Below, piece after piece: positions 8,698 through 16,981 of a stretch of 64,000 nt of DNA (within the stretch, counting starts at the first letter, position 1; each line of letters starts with the position of its first letter). This stretch comes from Bdellovibrionales bacterium (GTDB lineage: Bacteria; Bdellovibrionota; Bdellovibrionia; Bdellovibrionales; UBA1609). The notes beneath the pieces are model-generated. The model was given only the letters and a program-made list of their open reading frames with translations, was not told the DNA's origin and searched no databases. A program made the translations under genes and the position numbers. The stretch spans positions 273,553 through 337,552 of the forward strand of contig DAIDIG010000002.1 of NCBI GenBank assembly GCA_027459485.1. The letters run 5' to 3'.

Positions 8698-10878
8698 ATG
8701 GCCAAGGGTAAAGTATATAATTCATACAGTTTCAACATGTTAACGGTCGCGTTCGGGATCGCGCTTCTGACATGTATGAGTGTAGCGGCGAGAGCCGGCT
8801 CTGTTCTCAAACTTCGCGCCGGTAATTTCGCGATGAGTGAAATCGCGATTCAGCCATTTTCTAATTCTTTCATGGCGATGCAGGTGCAAAATGTTCAGCA
8901 TTATATTTTGCAGTTTAAACGCCCGATTGATGCAAAAGAAAAAGCCTCGCTCAAATCACGTGGTATCGATCTGCTTCGTTATATTCCCGATGATGCGTAC
9001 ATTGTACGGGCAACGACTGCAACTCTCGTAAATTTGCAAAACGCCGACGCCAACATTCAAGGTTTTGCCGCATATCAGCCCAGCTTCAAAATAAGTCCAG
9101 ATCTCAACTCAAATGCGACACATTCGCCAGAGGCTCTTTTAAATGTTTATCTTCTCGACTCGCACGACAAAGTTGCGACAGCGCTGAAGGCAATAGGCGC
9201 GACGATCGTCGAAAACACTCCGCGGGTGGTTGTCGTACAGGTACCGCGCGCAAAAATCAGCGCGATTGCCAAAATCGACGGAGTGGAATGGGTCAGCGAA
9301 AAGCCGCAGTCGAAAATATTTGATTTCTCAACCGACCGCGGGCCGCAAGTACCTTCGACTCTCGGGAGTTTGTCTCAGTTAACGGGCTACGAAACCGGCA
9401 CAAGGGTGATGAATTTTGATGCGGCCTGGAAGGCCGGCTTGACGGGGCAAGGTCAACTTGTCGCCGTTGGTGACACGGGCCTTGATACCGGTTCGAGGTC
9501 CACCCTATCGGCGGATTTTAGCAATGTTTTCTTTGGCGGACTCATTTACGGCATCGCATCGACCACATGGGCCGACCCTATTGGGCACGGCACTCACGTT
9601 TCAGGTTCCATTGTCGGTCAAGGCGCACTATCAAATGGACTCATCCATGGCGGCGCCTATGAGGCGCAGTTACTGATGCAGAGCCTCTATTCGCCGAAAT
9701 ATCAAACGCTCACTCCGCCAAGCGATATGTCGAGTCTGTTTGACGACGCCTATCAACAAGGTGCTCGAATTCACTCTGATTCATGGGGCTCGGTGAACGT
9801 GACTCCTGGAATATACGACGCCCAGGCTGAGGCATTTGATATTTTTATTTGGCAGCATCCCGATTTTGTCATTCTCGTTGCGGCGGGTAATGAAGGTGTT
9901 GATTCGCAAGGTACGGGGCGCGTGGATGCAGATTCGGTAGCCACACCGGCCACTGCTAAAGATGTGATAACCGTTGGAGCTTCAAAAAACTACGTATTGA
10001 ACGAAGGCCTCCAGCTTCAAGTCGGTCACGCCGGATGCAAGAAAAACGCAAAGACCGGTCAGGTCAGTTGCCCTTGGGCAGTGGGACCACTCGCAAAATC
10101 GTATTTGTCGGATAACCCGAATGGATTGGCACCTTTTTCATCACGAGGGCCAACGGCCGATGGGCGGATAAAGCCGGATGTAGTCGCGCCAGGCACAAAT
10201 ATTTTATCTGACTGCACACATGACCCGGATGCGAGCAAACTCCCAGGCGGCGGCAAACTTTGGGGCCCGTTCAATCAAGACTACTGTTGGTCCGGTGGCA
10301 CTTCGATGTCCACGCCATTAACGGCTGGTGCTGTGGCACTGATTCGGCAAGACCTACTCAACTCGTCGATACCGTCGCCATCGGCGGCACTTATCAAAGC
10401 TATTTTGATCCAAACTGCGGATGATCTCTATCCCGGTGAATTCGGGGCGATTGGCGCCGCCAACGGGCAAGAAATTCTTACTCACGCGCCAAACGGAGAT
10501 GAAGGTTATGGACGTGTCGATTTAGCCAATGTCGTAAATGACAATCTGAATGTGCAGGATGAGAAGGACGGGGTTGGAACGGGCGAGTCACGACAGTATC
10601 AGGGGCCGGCCGGTACAAGAAAAGTCACACTTGTTTATACCGACTACCCAGGTTCGCCGACTGCCGCTTCGGCACTCGTTAATAATCTCGATCTCAAAGT
10701 TCAAGTCGGCGGCCAAACTTTCAGTAGCCCAACCGGCGTAGACAATGTTCGGCAAGTTGTGATCCCGCAAACTGTGGCGTCCCAAGGGGCCGTTACGATT
10801 GTAGTCACGGGCACGAACGTCCCGATGGGCAATGATTCGGATGGGCGTCAGCCTTTTGCGCTTGTCTATTCGAATTAG
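8698..10878 (+). CDS. Secreted subtilisin-like serine protease (S8)
   Basis: A 726-residue exported protease. A signal peptide (about residues 1-33, ending ARA) is followed by a long propeptide (to about 240) containing an inhibitor-like segment. The catalytic triad is readable: Asp259 in VGDTGLD, His297 in GHGTHVSG, Ser536 in GGTSMSTP. An insertion with a Cys pair (CKKNAKTGQVSC) precedes the ASFSSRGPT-type loop. The last ~110 residues (VYTDYPG, NNLDLKV) look like the jelly-roll domain of KP-43-type subtilases. The start has a strong G-rich ribosome site. Likely acts in the periplasm or medium; for a predatory lineage a role in prey degradation would be plausible, but this is inference. Confidence 0.9.
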   Translation: MAKGKVYNSYSFNMLTVAFGIALLTCMSVAARAGSVLKLRAGNFAMSEIAIQPFSNSFMAMQVQNVQHYILQFKRPIDAKEKASLKSRGIDLLRYIPDDAYIVRATTATLVNLQNADANIQGFAAYQPSFKISPDLNSNATHSPEALLNVYLLDSHDKVATALKAIGATIVENTPRVVVVQVPRAKISAIAKIDGVEWVSEKPQSKIFDFSTDRGPQVPSTLGSLSQLTGYETGTRVMNFDAAWKAGLTGQGQLVAVGDTGLDTGSRSTLSADFSNVFFGGLIYGIASTTWADPIGHGTHVSGSIVGQGALSNGLIHGGAYEAQLLMQSLYSPKYQTLTPPSDMSSLFDDAYQQGARIHSDSWGSVNVTPGIYDAQAEAFDIFIWQHPDFVILVAAGNEGVDSQGTGRVDADSVATPATAKDVITVGASKNYVLNEGLQLQVGHAGCKKNAKTGQVSCPWAVGPLAKSYLSDNPNGLAPFSSRGPTADGRIKPDVVAPGTNILSDCTHDPDASKLPGGGKLWGPFNQDYCWSGGTSMSTPLTAGAVALIRQDLLNSSIPSPSAALIKAILIQTADDLYPGEFGAIGAANGQEILTHAPNGDEGYGRVDLANVVNDNLNVQDEKDGVGTGESRQYQGPAGTRKVTLVYTDYPGSPTAASALVNNLDLKVQVGGQTFSSPTGVDNVRQVVIPQTVASQGAVTIVVTGTNVPMGNDSDGRQPFALVYSN

Positions 10879-10917
10879 CGCCTGCCAGGGTACCCGCTGA
10901 CGCGGCAGTACGAAAAG

Positions 10918-10952
10918 ATTTCAAGGGACGGACAAATGATGTCTCTTGAAAT
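10918..10952. promoter_or_regulatory. Inverted repeat abutting the carD promoter
   Basis: Two 12-base arms, ATTTCAAGGGAC (10918-10929) and GTCTCTTGAAAT (10941-10952), are complementary except for one G-T pair, with an 11-base spacer. The right arm ends on the first base of the -35 box. There is no T-run, so it does not look like an intrinsic terminator for the protease gene; an operator for carD is the better reading. Confidence 0.5.
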
Positions 10953-10980
10953 TGATAAGTCGTGTCAAAAATGTTATATA
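10952..10980 (+). promoter_or_regulatory. Predicted sigma-70 promoter of carD
   Basis: -35 TTGATA (10952-10957), 17-base spacer, -10 TATATA (10975-10980) preceded by TG at the extended -10 position. This is one of the best consensus matches in the window and lies 25 bases before the carD ATG. Confidence 0.65.
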
Positions 10981-11005
10981 TTCCCCTACATAAGGATGGG
11001 TGTTA

Positions 11006-11497
11006 ATGGCTCAATTCAATGTCGGGGATAACGCTGTGTACGCGGGGAGTGGGGTCGGCCGCATTATAGCGATTGAAACCAAAGAACTCTGTGGTATCAA
11101 GCAGACCTTTTATCGCTTTCAGCTCTTCAACAGCAACGTATCCGCATTAGTGCCGGTGAATAGCCCGGAGTCGAAGCTTCGCCCCATCATAACTAAGGAC
11201 GAAGCCGATCGTGTTGTGTCAATTGTACGGCGAAAAGACATTAAAATCGACAAGCAGACCTGGAATCGTCGCTACCGCGAGTATATGGAGAAGATTAAGA
11301 CAGGATCGGTCTATGAGATTGCCGAAGTATTTCGCGACCTCTATCTGTTGCGGGGCGAAAAGGAACTCAGCCACGGTGAAAAAAAGATGCTGGAGCTCGC
11401 TCGCGGTTACTTGTTTCGTGAACTTCAGCTATCGATCGGTGAGACACAGCTCAAAACCGAAGAGGACATGGTTCGCTACATTGAATCTGCCGATTGA
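11006..11497 (+). CDS. CarD/CdnL-family RNA polymerase-binding regulator
   Basis: A 163-residue CarD/CdnL-type protein. The N-terminal Tudor-like RNAP-beta interaction domain has FNVGDNAVYAGSGVGRI and a late ALVPVN, as in the family. The C-terminal part is helical (YREYMEKIKTG, FRDLYLLRGEKELS). CarD proteins stabilise open promoter complexes, notably at rRNA promoters, and act with the stringent response. ATG 11006 is chosen because AAGGA lies 9 bases upstream; a GTG two codons earlier is less likely. A strong promoter and an inverted repeat lie just upstream. gltX begins 12 bases after the stop, so carD, gltX and cysS probably form one operon. Confidence 0.9.
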   Translation: MAQFNVGDNAVYAGSGVGRIIAIETKELCGIKQTFYRFQLFNSNVSALVPVNSPESKLRPIITKDEADRVVSIVRRKDIKIDKQTWNRRYREYMEKIKTGSVYEIAEVFRDLYLLRGEKELSHGEKKMLELARGYLFRELQLSIGETQLKTEEDMVRYIESAD

Positions 11498-11509
11498 GCG
11501 TTCTGCAAA

Positions 11510-12982
11510 ATGAATTCGATTCGCACAAGGTTTGCTCCCAGCCCAACAGGATATCTACACGTTGGTGGCGCGCGTACAGCGCTCTATTCCTATTTATTTG
11601 CACGTAAAAATGGCGGCGACTTTATTTTGCGTGTCGAGGATACGGACGAGGAACGGTCTACCGAAGACTCGATGCGCATGCAGCTCGCCGATCTCAAGTG
11701 GCTCGGCTATGAATACCAAGAGGGCGTCGATGCGACCACCCTCAAAGATCGCGGCCCGGTTGGGCCCTATCGCCAAAGTCAGCGGCTTTCAATTTACCGC
11801 GAGCATGCGGATCGGCTGCTTAAAGAAGGCAAGGCGTATTACTGTTTTTTGACCGACGATGAAATTGAACGTCAACGCGAAGACGCGATGAAAGCGGGGC
11901 GGCCCCATCAAGTTGTGAGCCCCTACCGCGATTGGTCCCTTAAAGACGCCGAAAAGAAAATAAGTGAAGGCGGGGTCAAGCCGACGGTGCGGTTTCGCGT
12001 TCCGGATCTCACCCGAGAATATACTTTTCTCGATCTGGTGCGGGGAGAAGTGAAATTCCCCTCGGATATGGTCGGCGATTTTGTGCTTCTTCGATCGGGC
12101 GGTATGCCGGTTTATAATTTTTGCTGCGTGATCGACGATGCATTGATGAAAATCAGTCACGTTCTGCGGGCTGAGGAGCATTTGTCCAATACATTGAGAC
12201 AACTCATGATCTACGAAGCTTTTGGCTGGGCGACGCCGCAGTTTGGGCATCTGTCGATTATTTTGGGGCCTGACCGGCAAAAATTATCGAAGCGCCATGG
12301 CGCCACGAGCGTCAATGAATACCGCGAGCGCGGATATCTGCCTGAAGCTTTGAGTAACTTTATCGCTCTGCTGGGTTGGAGTTCACCGAAGGCGCAAGAG
12401 ATTTTATCGATGAAGGATATGATTGAGCAGTTTTCGCTGGATCGCCTTCATTCTGCCGCCGCCGTGTTTGACGAAGCGAAATTGAAATGGGTGAACGCGC
12501 AGCACTTACGAGCTCTGCCGCACGATGAATTGTGGCGCAGAGCCGAGCCGTTTCTGACCGGCGCCGGGCTGAAATTGCCGGATGACCCGGATTGGCGAGA
12601 TCGCTCGCTTCAGGTTTTTAAGACTTCGATGGAACTTTTAACCGATGCCGTTGAACTGTATCGCCCGCTCGCCAAGATACCGCTCACTTTGACCGACGAG
12701 GCCCGTGAAACGATGAGCTGGCCGACTTCACGAGGAGTGATTGAAGAGTGGCGCGCGCAACTCAAGGCAAAGAGCGGCGAGTCTTATTTGACTGAGTCGG
12801 AATTTTCAGCGATTCAAGAGTCTGTGAAAACAAACCGCAAAGTAAAAGGCAAAGAACTATTTATGCCCATTCGAGTCGCCATCCTCGGCAAACCCCATGG
12901 CGCCGAGCTCAAAGTGCTTGTCCCCCTCATTGAAATGTCCACGCTCATTGAACGCGCGGATCAAGTTTTAGGATTTGTCTAA
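11510..12982 (+). CDS. gltX: Glutamyl-tRNA synthetase
   Basis: A 490-residue class I synthetase that attaches glutamate to tRNA-Glu (and in many bacteria also tRNA-Gln). The N-terminal TRFAPSPTGYLHVGGART contains the HIGH-type motif as HVGG, and KLSKRHG is the KMSKS-type loop. The middle zinc-finger region and the C-terminal anticodon-binding helical part are of normal length. It follows carD by 12 bases and precedes cysS by 23, fitting an operon. Whether the enzyme is discriminating cannot be decided from the sequence alone; no glnS was seen in the window. Confidence 0.95.
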   Translation: MNSIRTRFAPSPTGYLHVGGARTALYSYLFARKNGGDFILRVEDTDEERSTEDSMRMQLADLKWLGYEYQEGVDATTLKDRGPVGPYRQSQRLSIYREHADRLLKEGKAYYCFLTDDEIERQREDAMKAGRPHQVVSPYRDWSLKDAEKKISEGGVKPTVRFRVPDLTREYTFLDLVRGEVKFPSDMVGDFVLLRSGGMPVYNFCCVIDDALMKISHVLRAEEHLSNTLRQLMIYEAFGWATPQFGHLSIILGPDRQKLSKRHGATSVNEYRERGYLPEALSNFIALLGWSSPKAQEILSMKDMIEQFSLDRLHSAAAVFDEAKLKWVNAQHLRALPHDELWRRAEPFLTGAGLKLPDDPDWRDRSLQVFKTSMELLTDAVELYRPLAKIPLTLTDEARETMSWPTSRGVIEEWRAQLKAKSGESYLTESEFSAIQESVKTNRKVKGKELFMPIRVAILGKPHGAELKVLVPLIEMSTLIERADQVLGFV

Positions 12983-13005
12983 AGTACAGCGAGGGGTAAT
13001 TCGGC

Positions 13006-14472
13006 TTGAGCCTACAGATTTACAATACGCTCACTCGAAAAAAAGAAGAATTCGTACCGATTGAGCCCGGACGAGTGAAAATGTATGTTTGCGGACCGAC
13101 CGTTTACGATTTTCTTCATATCGGTAATTTTTTTGGCGCCATATTCTTTAATTTAGTTCGAAACTGGCTCGAGCGCTCGGGTTTCAAAGTCGATTTCGTT
13201 TATAACTACACCGACGTTGACGACAAAATTATCAATCGCGCAAAAAAGGACAATCGCCCGGCGAATGAAATTGCCGATACCTATATTGCTGAATTTGAAA
13301 AAGATTTTCGCGCGCTCGGGTTAAAAAAACACACGCACAACCCACGAGTCACTCAATACATCCCGCAAATTATTGCGTTCATCGAAGATCTCGTGAAAGC
13401 CGGCAAAGCCTACGCTTCGAATGGAGACGTGTACTACGCGGTTTCAAATTTCAACGGTTACGGCAAGCTTTCGAATAAAAACTTGGACGAACTTGTGGCC
13501 GGCGCCCGGGTCGACATCAATGAGCAGAAGCGGCACGTCGCCGATTTCGCGCTATGGAAGGCCGCCAAACCCGGTGAACCGTCGTGGCCGTCGCCATGGG
13601 GCGATGGGCGCCCAGGCTGGCATATCGAGTGCTCGTGCATGGCCGCTTCGCTTCTTGGCGAAACGGTGGATATTCACGGGGGCGGCCTCGATTTGATTTT
13701 TCCGCACCACGAGAATGAGATCGCCCAAAGCGAGGGGCGCACTGGCAAACTTTTCGTCCGCTACTGGATGCACAACAATATGCTGGTGTTTTCCAATCAA
13801 AAAATGTCGAAATCGTTGGGCAATGTGCGCACGGGCCGCTCCTTCATGCAGGAGTACAACCCCGAGACTCTCAAATTCATGATTTTGTCTTCGCATTATC
13901 GCAGTCACGTCGATTTTTCACCGGGGCAAGTGGAGCGCGCGATTTCGGGGCTGGCGCGATTTTATTCAAGTCTTTCGCTCGCCGATAAACTGAAAAAATC
14001 GGGGCTGCCGCTCGCGCCGTTGCTGTCGCCTTTCGAAGAAGCAATTAAAAAAGCGGATGATAAGATCGAGCAATCGCTGAACGATGACTTCAACACTCCT
14101 GAAGCCATGGCAGCGTTATACGAAGTCATGCGCGTATTCAATTCGCTATGTCGAACACCGGGCAAAGCGAAGCCCGAGCAACAGGCGATCGGCGAAGTTT
14201 ATTTTTCGTGGCTTCGCCGGCAGGGTGAGATGATGGCGCTTTTTCAAGAGGAGCCGCATTCGTTTTTGCGATCGCTCGACGATATGATTTTGCAGCGTAA
14301 AAAGCTCGACCGCGAGCGTATCGACGGCATCGTCGCCGAACGGTCGCGGGCACGGCTTGAAAAGAATTACGCTCGATCCGACGAACTGCGCGCCGAACTC
14401 ACCAAAATGGGTGTATTGGTGCAGGACTCTCCGGAAGGATCTTTCTGGGAAGTCGACAAATCCCAGCTTTAG
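13006..14472 (+). CDS. cysS: Cysteinyl-tRNA synthetase
   Basis: A 488-residue class I CysRS. It has the Cys of MYVCGPTVYD, HIGNF (HIGH), CSCMA and the HHENE pair that together ligate the active-site zinc, and KMSKSLGN. The WHIECSCMA segment is standard for the family. The start is TTG 13006, with GAGGGG 9 bases before it; no better in-frame start gives the conserved first strand (LQIYNTLTRKKEEF). It is the third gene of the carD-gltX-cysS group. The only tRNA gene in the window, tRNA-Cys at 33.1 kb, is its substrate. Confidence 0.95.
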   Translation: MSLQIYNTLTRKKEEFVPIEPGRVKMYVCGPTVYDFLHIGNFFGAIFFNLVRNWLERSGFKVDFVYNYTDVDDKIINRAKKDNRPANEIADTYIAEFEKDFRALGLKKHTHNPRVTQYIPQIIAFIEDLVKAGKAYASNGDVYYAVSNFNGYGKLSNKNLDELVAGARVDINEQKRHVADFALWKAAKPGEPSWPSPWGDGRPGWHIECSCMAASLLGETVDIHGGGLDLIFPHHENEIAQSEGRTGKLFVRYWMHNNMLVFSNQKMSKSLGNVRTGRSFMQEYNPETLKFMILSSHYRSHVDFSPGQVERAISGLARFYSSLSLADKLKKSGLPLAPLLSPFEEAIKKADDKIEQSLNDDFNTPEAMAALYEVMRVFNSLCRTPGKAKPEQQAIGEVYFSWLRRQGEMMALFQEEPHSFLRSLDDMILQRKKLDRERIDGIVAERSRARLEKNYARSDELRAELTKMGVLVQDSPEGSFWEVDKSQL

Positions 14473-14520
14473 TTAAGTTTTCATCGCCAGCTTTTTAGAT
14501 ACCGCTCAATCGAGTTTGTG

Positions 14521-14526
14521 TATAAT
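14521..14526 (+). promoter_or_regulatory. Perfect -10 box directly before uvrB start
   Basis: TATAAT at 14521-14526. The transcription start expected about 7 bases later coincides with GTG 14533, the best uvrB start. No convincing -35 is present at 17 bases (GATACC). Suggests a leaderless uvrB mRNA. Confidence 0.45.
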
Positions 14527-14532
14527 GCCTTC

Positions 14533-16611
14533 GTGAAGCAAAAGCGCAAATTTCAGCTGAAAAGCGAATATTCGCCGACCGGCGATCAGCCAAAAGCGAT
14601 CGAGCAGATCATCGAGCACATCGAACAGGGAATCAACCACCAGACCCTTCTCGGAGTAACCGGCTCCGGCAAGACGTTCACCATGGCAAACGTGATTCAG
14701 CGCCTGGGCATGCCGGCGCTTGTGCTGGCACCGAACAAAACGCTGGCTGCGCAGCTGTATGTGGAATTGAAGGAGTTTTTTCCGCACAATGCCGTCGAAT
14801 ATTTCGTGTCGTATTACGATTACTATCAGCCTGAAGCTTACATCCCGTCGACTAACACCTATATCGAGAAAGATTCGGCGATCAACGAACAGATAGATCT
14901 TATGCGGCACTCGGCCACGCGCTCGCTTTTTTCACGTGACGACGTCATAATCGTGAGTTCGGTTTCGTGCATCTACGGTATTGGCAGCGCCGAAGAATAC
15001 GAGACGATGACGATTAAACTCGCGACCAATTTGAAAATGAAGCGCGACGAGTTTTTGCGTGAGCTCGTAAAAATTCAATACCGGCGCAAAGACATTGATT
15101 TTCAGCGGGGCGCATTTCGCGTGCGCGGTGACGTCGTCGAGGTTCACCCCGCTTACGAAGAAGACCGAGTCGTGCGCGTCGAATTTTTCGGCGATTTCAT
15201 CGAAAAACTCTCGTGGGTCGACCCGTTAAAGGGTGAAGTGATCGAGACGATGAATGACATCGAAATCTTCCCTGGCAGTCACTATGTCACGTCCGCTCAA
15301 AGAATCAAAACAGCCATCGAGACGATTCGCGAAGAATTGCGCGAGCGAATACAATATTACCGCGACCAAATTATGCCGGTCGAAGCCGAGCGCATCGAGC
15401 AGCGCACGATGCTCGATCTTGAAATGCTCTCTGAAATGGGCTTTTGTTCGGGTATCGAAAATTATTCGCGTCACTTGACCGGCCGCGCGCCGGGTGACCC
15501 GCCGCCGACGTTGATTGAGTACTTCCCGAAAGAATTTTTGACGATCGTCGACGAGAGCCACGTGACGATACCGCAAATCGGTGGGATGTTCCGCGGCGAT
15601 CGGGCACGTAAACAAACGCTTGTTCAGTTCGGTTTTCGTCTGCCGTCCGCGCTCGATAACCGGCCGCTGAATTTTCAAGAATTCGAAAAGATGATGGATC
15701 GAGTCGTATACGTCTCCGCGACGCCGGGCGAATACGAGTTTAAAAAAAGCGGCGGGCTCTTGGTGGAGCAAATCATCCGCCCGACCGGCCTTCTTGACCC
15801 TGTGGTCGAAGTGCGGCCGGTGATCCACCAGGTGGATGATTTACTTAATGAAATTCGAGCGCGCGCCAAAAAGAAAGAGCGTGTTCTCATCACTACTTTG
15901 ACCAAGCGATCGGCCGAGGACTTGTGTGAATACTACGAATCGCTCGGGGTAAAAGTTAAATATTTACACTCGGATATCGACACGCTTGAGCGCACCGAAA
16001 TTTTGCGCGATTTACGTCTCGGGATTTTCGACGTCTTGATTGGCATCAACCTTTTGCGCGAGGGTCTTGATTTGCCTGAGGTCAGCCTTGTTGCGATTAC
16101 CGACGCCGATAAAGAAGGCTTTTTGCGCTCGGAGCGTTCACTTATCCAGACCATCGGGCGTGCCGCGCGCAACTCAAACGGCATGGTGATTCTTTACGCC
16201 GACCGCATGACCGACTCGATGAGGCGAGCGATGGACGAAACGTCCAGACGCCGAGCCATTCAGCAGGCGTACAACGAAGAACACGGGATCACGCCCAAAA
16301 CTATCCGCAAAAAGGTTCAGGGTGATCTGACACAAACATACGGCTTCGAACTGATTGAAGAAAAAATCAAAGGGGCCGCGCCGAAAGTTTCAGCGCAAAT
16401 TGAAAAATTCAAAGGCGATGCCAACCGGGTCAATCTTGAGATTGAAAAGCTGCGCCGAAAGATGAAAAAGCTCTCGGCCGATCTCGAATTCGAAGAAGCC
16501 GCGAAGATTCGAGATGAAATCAAACGGTTGGAGCTGATAGAGTTGGGTTTACGCGGCGGAGAAGTCGACGATATAAATTCGTCGATCGTGAGCGGTGGGG
16601 ATTCGGCGTAA
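14533..16611 (+). CDS. uvrB: Excinuclease ABC subunit B
   Basis: A 692-residue UvrB, the damage-verifying helicase-like subunit of nucleotide excision repair. Visible motifs: [11 protein letters not shown], Walker A GVTGSGKT, the beta-hairpin [16 protein letters not shown] in [26 protein letters not shown] of helicase motif VI and a C-terminal UVR motif ([13 protein letters not shown]) that binds UvrC. The frame opens at GTG 14518, but GTG 14533 gives the family-typical N-terminus (about nine residues before SEYSP) and lies 7 bases after a perfect TATAAT. uvrC lies just downstream, separated by a small membrane-protein gene. Confidence 0.95.
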   Translation: MKQKRKFQLKSEYSPTGDQPKAIEQIIEHIEQGINHQTLLGVTGSGKTFTMANVIQRLGMPALVLAPNKTLAAQLYVELKEFFPHNAVEYFVSYYDYYQPEAYIPSTNTYIEKDSAINEQIDLMRHSATRSLFSRDDVIIVSSVSCIYGIGSAEEYETMTIKLATNLKMKRDEFLRELVKIQYRRKDIDFQRGAFRVRGDVVEVHPAYEEDRVVRVEFFGDFIEKLSWVDPLKGEVIETMNDIEIFPGSHYVTSAQRIKTAIETIREELRERIQYYRDQIMPVEAERIEQRTMLDLEMLSEMGFCSGIENYSRHLTGRAPGDPPPTLIEYFPKEFLTIVDESHVTIPQIGGMFRGDRARKQTLVQFGFRLPSALDNRPLNFQEFEKMMDRVVYVSATPGEYEFKKSGGLLVEQIIRPTGLLDPVVEVRPVIHQVDDLLNEIRARAKKKERVLITTLTKRSAEDLCEYYESLGVKVKYLHSDIDTLERTEILRDLRLGIFDVLIGINLLREGLDLPEVSLVAITDADKEGFLRSERSLIQTIGRAARNSNGMVILYADRMTDSMRRAMDETSRRRAIQQAYNEEHGITPKTIRKKVQGDLTQTYGFELIEEKIKGAAPKVSAQIEKFKGDANRVNLEIEKLRRKMKKLSADLEFEEAAKIRDEIKRLELIELGLRGGEVDDINSSIVSGGDSA

Positions 16612-16646
16612 ACCAAAGTTCAAACCGATTCAGCGTCAAGAGTCGC

Positions 16647-16670
16647 CTGTTTAATTTTTAGACAGTTTTA
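16647..16670 (+). terminator. Possible intrinsic terminator after uvrB
   Basis: CTGTTTAA (16647-16654) pairs with TTAGACAG (16658-16665) across a TTT loop, one wobble pair, followed by TTTTA. The stem is AT-rich, so strength is doubtful. Confidence 0.35.
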
Positions 16671-16747
16671 CCCAACTTTTCTCGAATTAAACTGATCACA
16701 AAGTGGCCCTTTAGTTGCATTTGCGATAGGCAAAAGGTTGCGAAGTC

Positions 16748-16963
16748 ATGAGAACGAAGCAGATTCTAATGTACGTCGGGCTAGCGCTGTTACCCTGTTT
16801 GATATTGATTATTGACGGCCGGGTGGATGAAGGGCTGCGCCTTATGTTCTTACCTGTCTTTTTCGCTGCTCTGCTGATTGGCGATCGCTACTATCGAAGG
16901 CTGGCATTTCGTGCGACCCGCGCCAAGGCTCGCCGGCGCCGGGCTGACTTGCGTCATCACTAA
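16748..16963 (+). CDS. Small membrane protein between uvrB and uvrC
   Basis: A 71-residue protein with two hydrophobic segments (about residues 7-22 and 32-45) separated by a short acidic loop (DGRVDEG), and a strongly basic C-terminal tail (RATRAKARRRRADLRHH). By the positive-inside rule the tail is cytoplasmic. I do not recognise a family. A purine-rich AAAAGG lies about 10 bases upstream. uvrC starts 18 bases after its stop, so the two are probably co-transcribed. Real coding is supported by the clean topology rather than by homology. Confidence 0.5.
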   Translation: MRTKQILMYVGLALLPCLILIIDGRVDEGLRLMFLPVFFAALLIGDRYYRRLAFRATRAKARRRRADLRHH

Positions 16964-16981
16964 TGGCATACTCGGGGAGCC

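Noticed and set aside
15226..15828. 200-aa reverse ORF inside uvrB
   Set aside because: Antisense to conserved UvrB motifs; no independent support.
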